5,798 nucleotides of DNA from Verrucomicrobiales bacterium. Lineage in GTDB: Bacteria > Verrucomicrobiota > Verrucomicrobiia > Methylacidiphilales > JAAUTS01. This document shows positions 5,617 to 5,798 of the stretch, in pieces. The translations under genes and the position numbers were made by a program. Below the pieces are notes generated by a model that was not told the DNA's origin, did no database searches, and saw nothing but the letters and a program-made list of their open reading frames with translations. Every line of letters begins with the position of its first letter. Position 1 is the stretch's first letter. The stretch is taken from the NCBI GenBank assembly GCA_031279715.1, contig JAITHY010000244.1:1-5798 (forward strand), read 5' to 3'.

Positions 5617-5798
5617 TAGGGGTTTTGAGCGCGGCCAGTCAGGGCTTCCTGCGGGATGTGGGTTTTGGGCGCGGTCAGCAGTGAGTTAATCCATTCGCCG
5701 ACGACTTGTTGGCGGCGCAGTTGTTCGATTTGGGCGCGGATGGTGGGTTCGATTTTGGTGATTTCATCGGCGGTGGGCGCGATGCGTTTGGCGATATG
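5616..5798 (-). CDS. C-terminal end of a probable parvulin/PpiD-like protein (partial)
   Basis: Only the last 60 codons and the TAA stop are in the window; the gene continues past the right edge. The visible part is one long amphipathic helix rich in Gln, Arg and Glu (TIRAQIEQLRRQQVVGEWIN) followed by SLLTAPKTHIP and a short polar tail. A helix of this type with R..Q....W...L and a short beta strand is how many SurA/PpiD-like peptidyl-prolyl isomerases end, and the other parvulin-like protein in this window ends similarly (RVIEQLRDSAKIQLNIP). That makes a parvulin-family protein the best guess, but the diagnostic domain is outside the window. Its stop overlaps the start of the beta-CASP gene by one base, so the two form an operon. 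Confidence 0.5.
   Translation of the reverse strand, partial: HIAKRIAPTADEITKIEPTIRAQIEQLRRQQVVGEWINSLLTAPKTHIPQEALTGRAQNP

Noticed and set aside
1..5798. CRISPR array, insertion sequence, phage or defence module
   Set aside because: There are no regularly spaced repeats, no terminal inverted repeats with transposase motifs and no such protein families in any frame.

Overview
The window reads as a chromosomal stretch of a bacterium, most likely a member of the Verrucomicrobiota (Pedosphaera/Limisphaera-like). This is inferred from the gene mix: a futalosine-pathway menaquinone gene, a stand-alone RRM protein with an Arg/Gly-rich arm, a parvulin-type lipoprotein, a ComB-family protein and a beta-CASP nuclease. 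Base composition is moderately GC-rich. There is no rRNA or phylogenetic marker to settle the assignment. I see no mobile element, CRISPR array or phage gene.

Layout, left to right. A ComB-family (2-phosphosulfolactate phosphatase) gene runs rightward (62-763). A non-coding gap with one inverted repeat follows, then a strong bidirectional terminator (1016-1047) shared with a convergent leftward gene for an RRM RNA-binding protein (1062-1574). That gene has a well-formed sigma70-type promoter (1779-1807) and a leader of about 200 nt with several potential stems, one of which would mask the bases just before the start codon. The promoter abuts the terminator (1811-1852) of the next leftward gene, a parvulin-like lipoprotein (1868-2905). 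Divergent from it are a tRNA-Gln(CTG) with its own promoter (2953-3066) and, 15 nt downstream, mqnC (3082-4170). Convergent to mqnC is a leftward two-gene unit: the 3' end of a probable second parvulin/PpiD-like protein (5616-5798, cut by the window edge) overlapping by one base a beta-CASP metallo-beta-lactamase RNase-like gene (4231-5616).

The genes do not form one pathway. MqnC serves menaquinone synthesis, the parvulin proteins would act on envelope or secreted protein folding, and the RRM and beta-CASP proteins are RNA-directed. The points most worth following are the structured leader of the RRM gene, the loss of both catalytic-type histidines in the parvulin domain, the tight tRNA-Gln/mqnC arrangement, and the lack of a Shine-Dalgarno sequence before all five start codons visible here. 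I do not find convincing evidence of a new multi-gene system.
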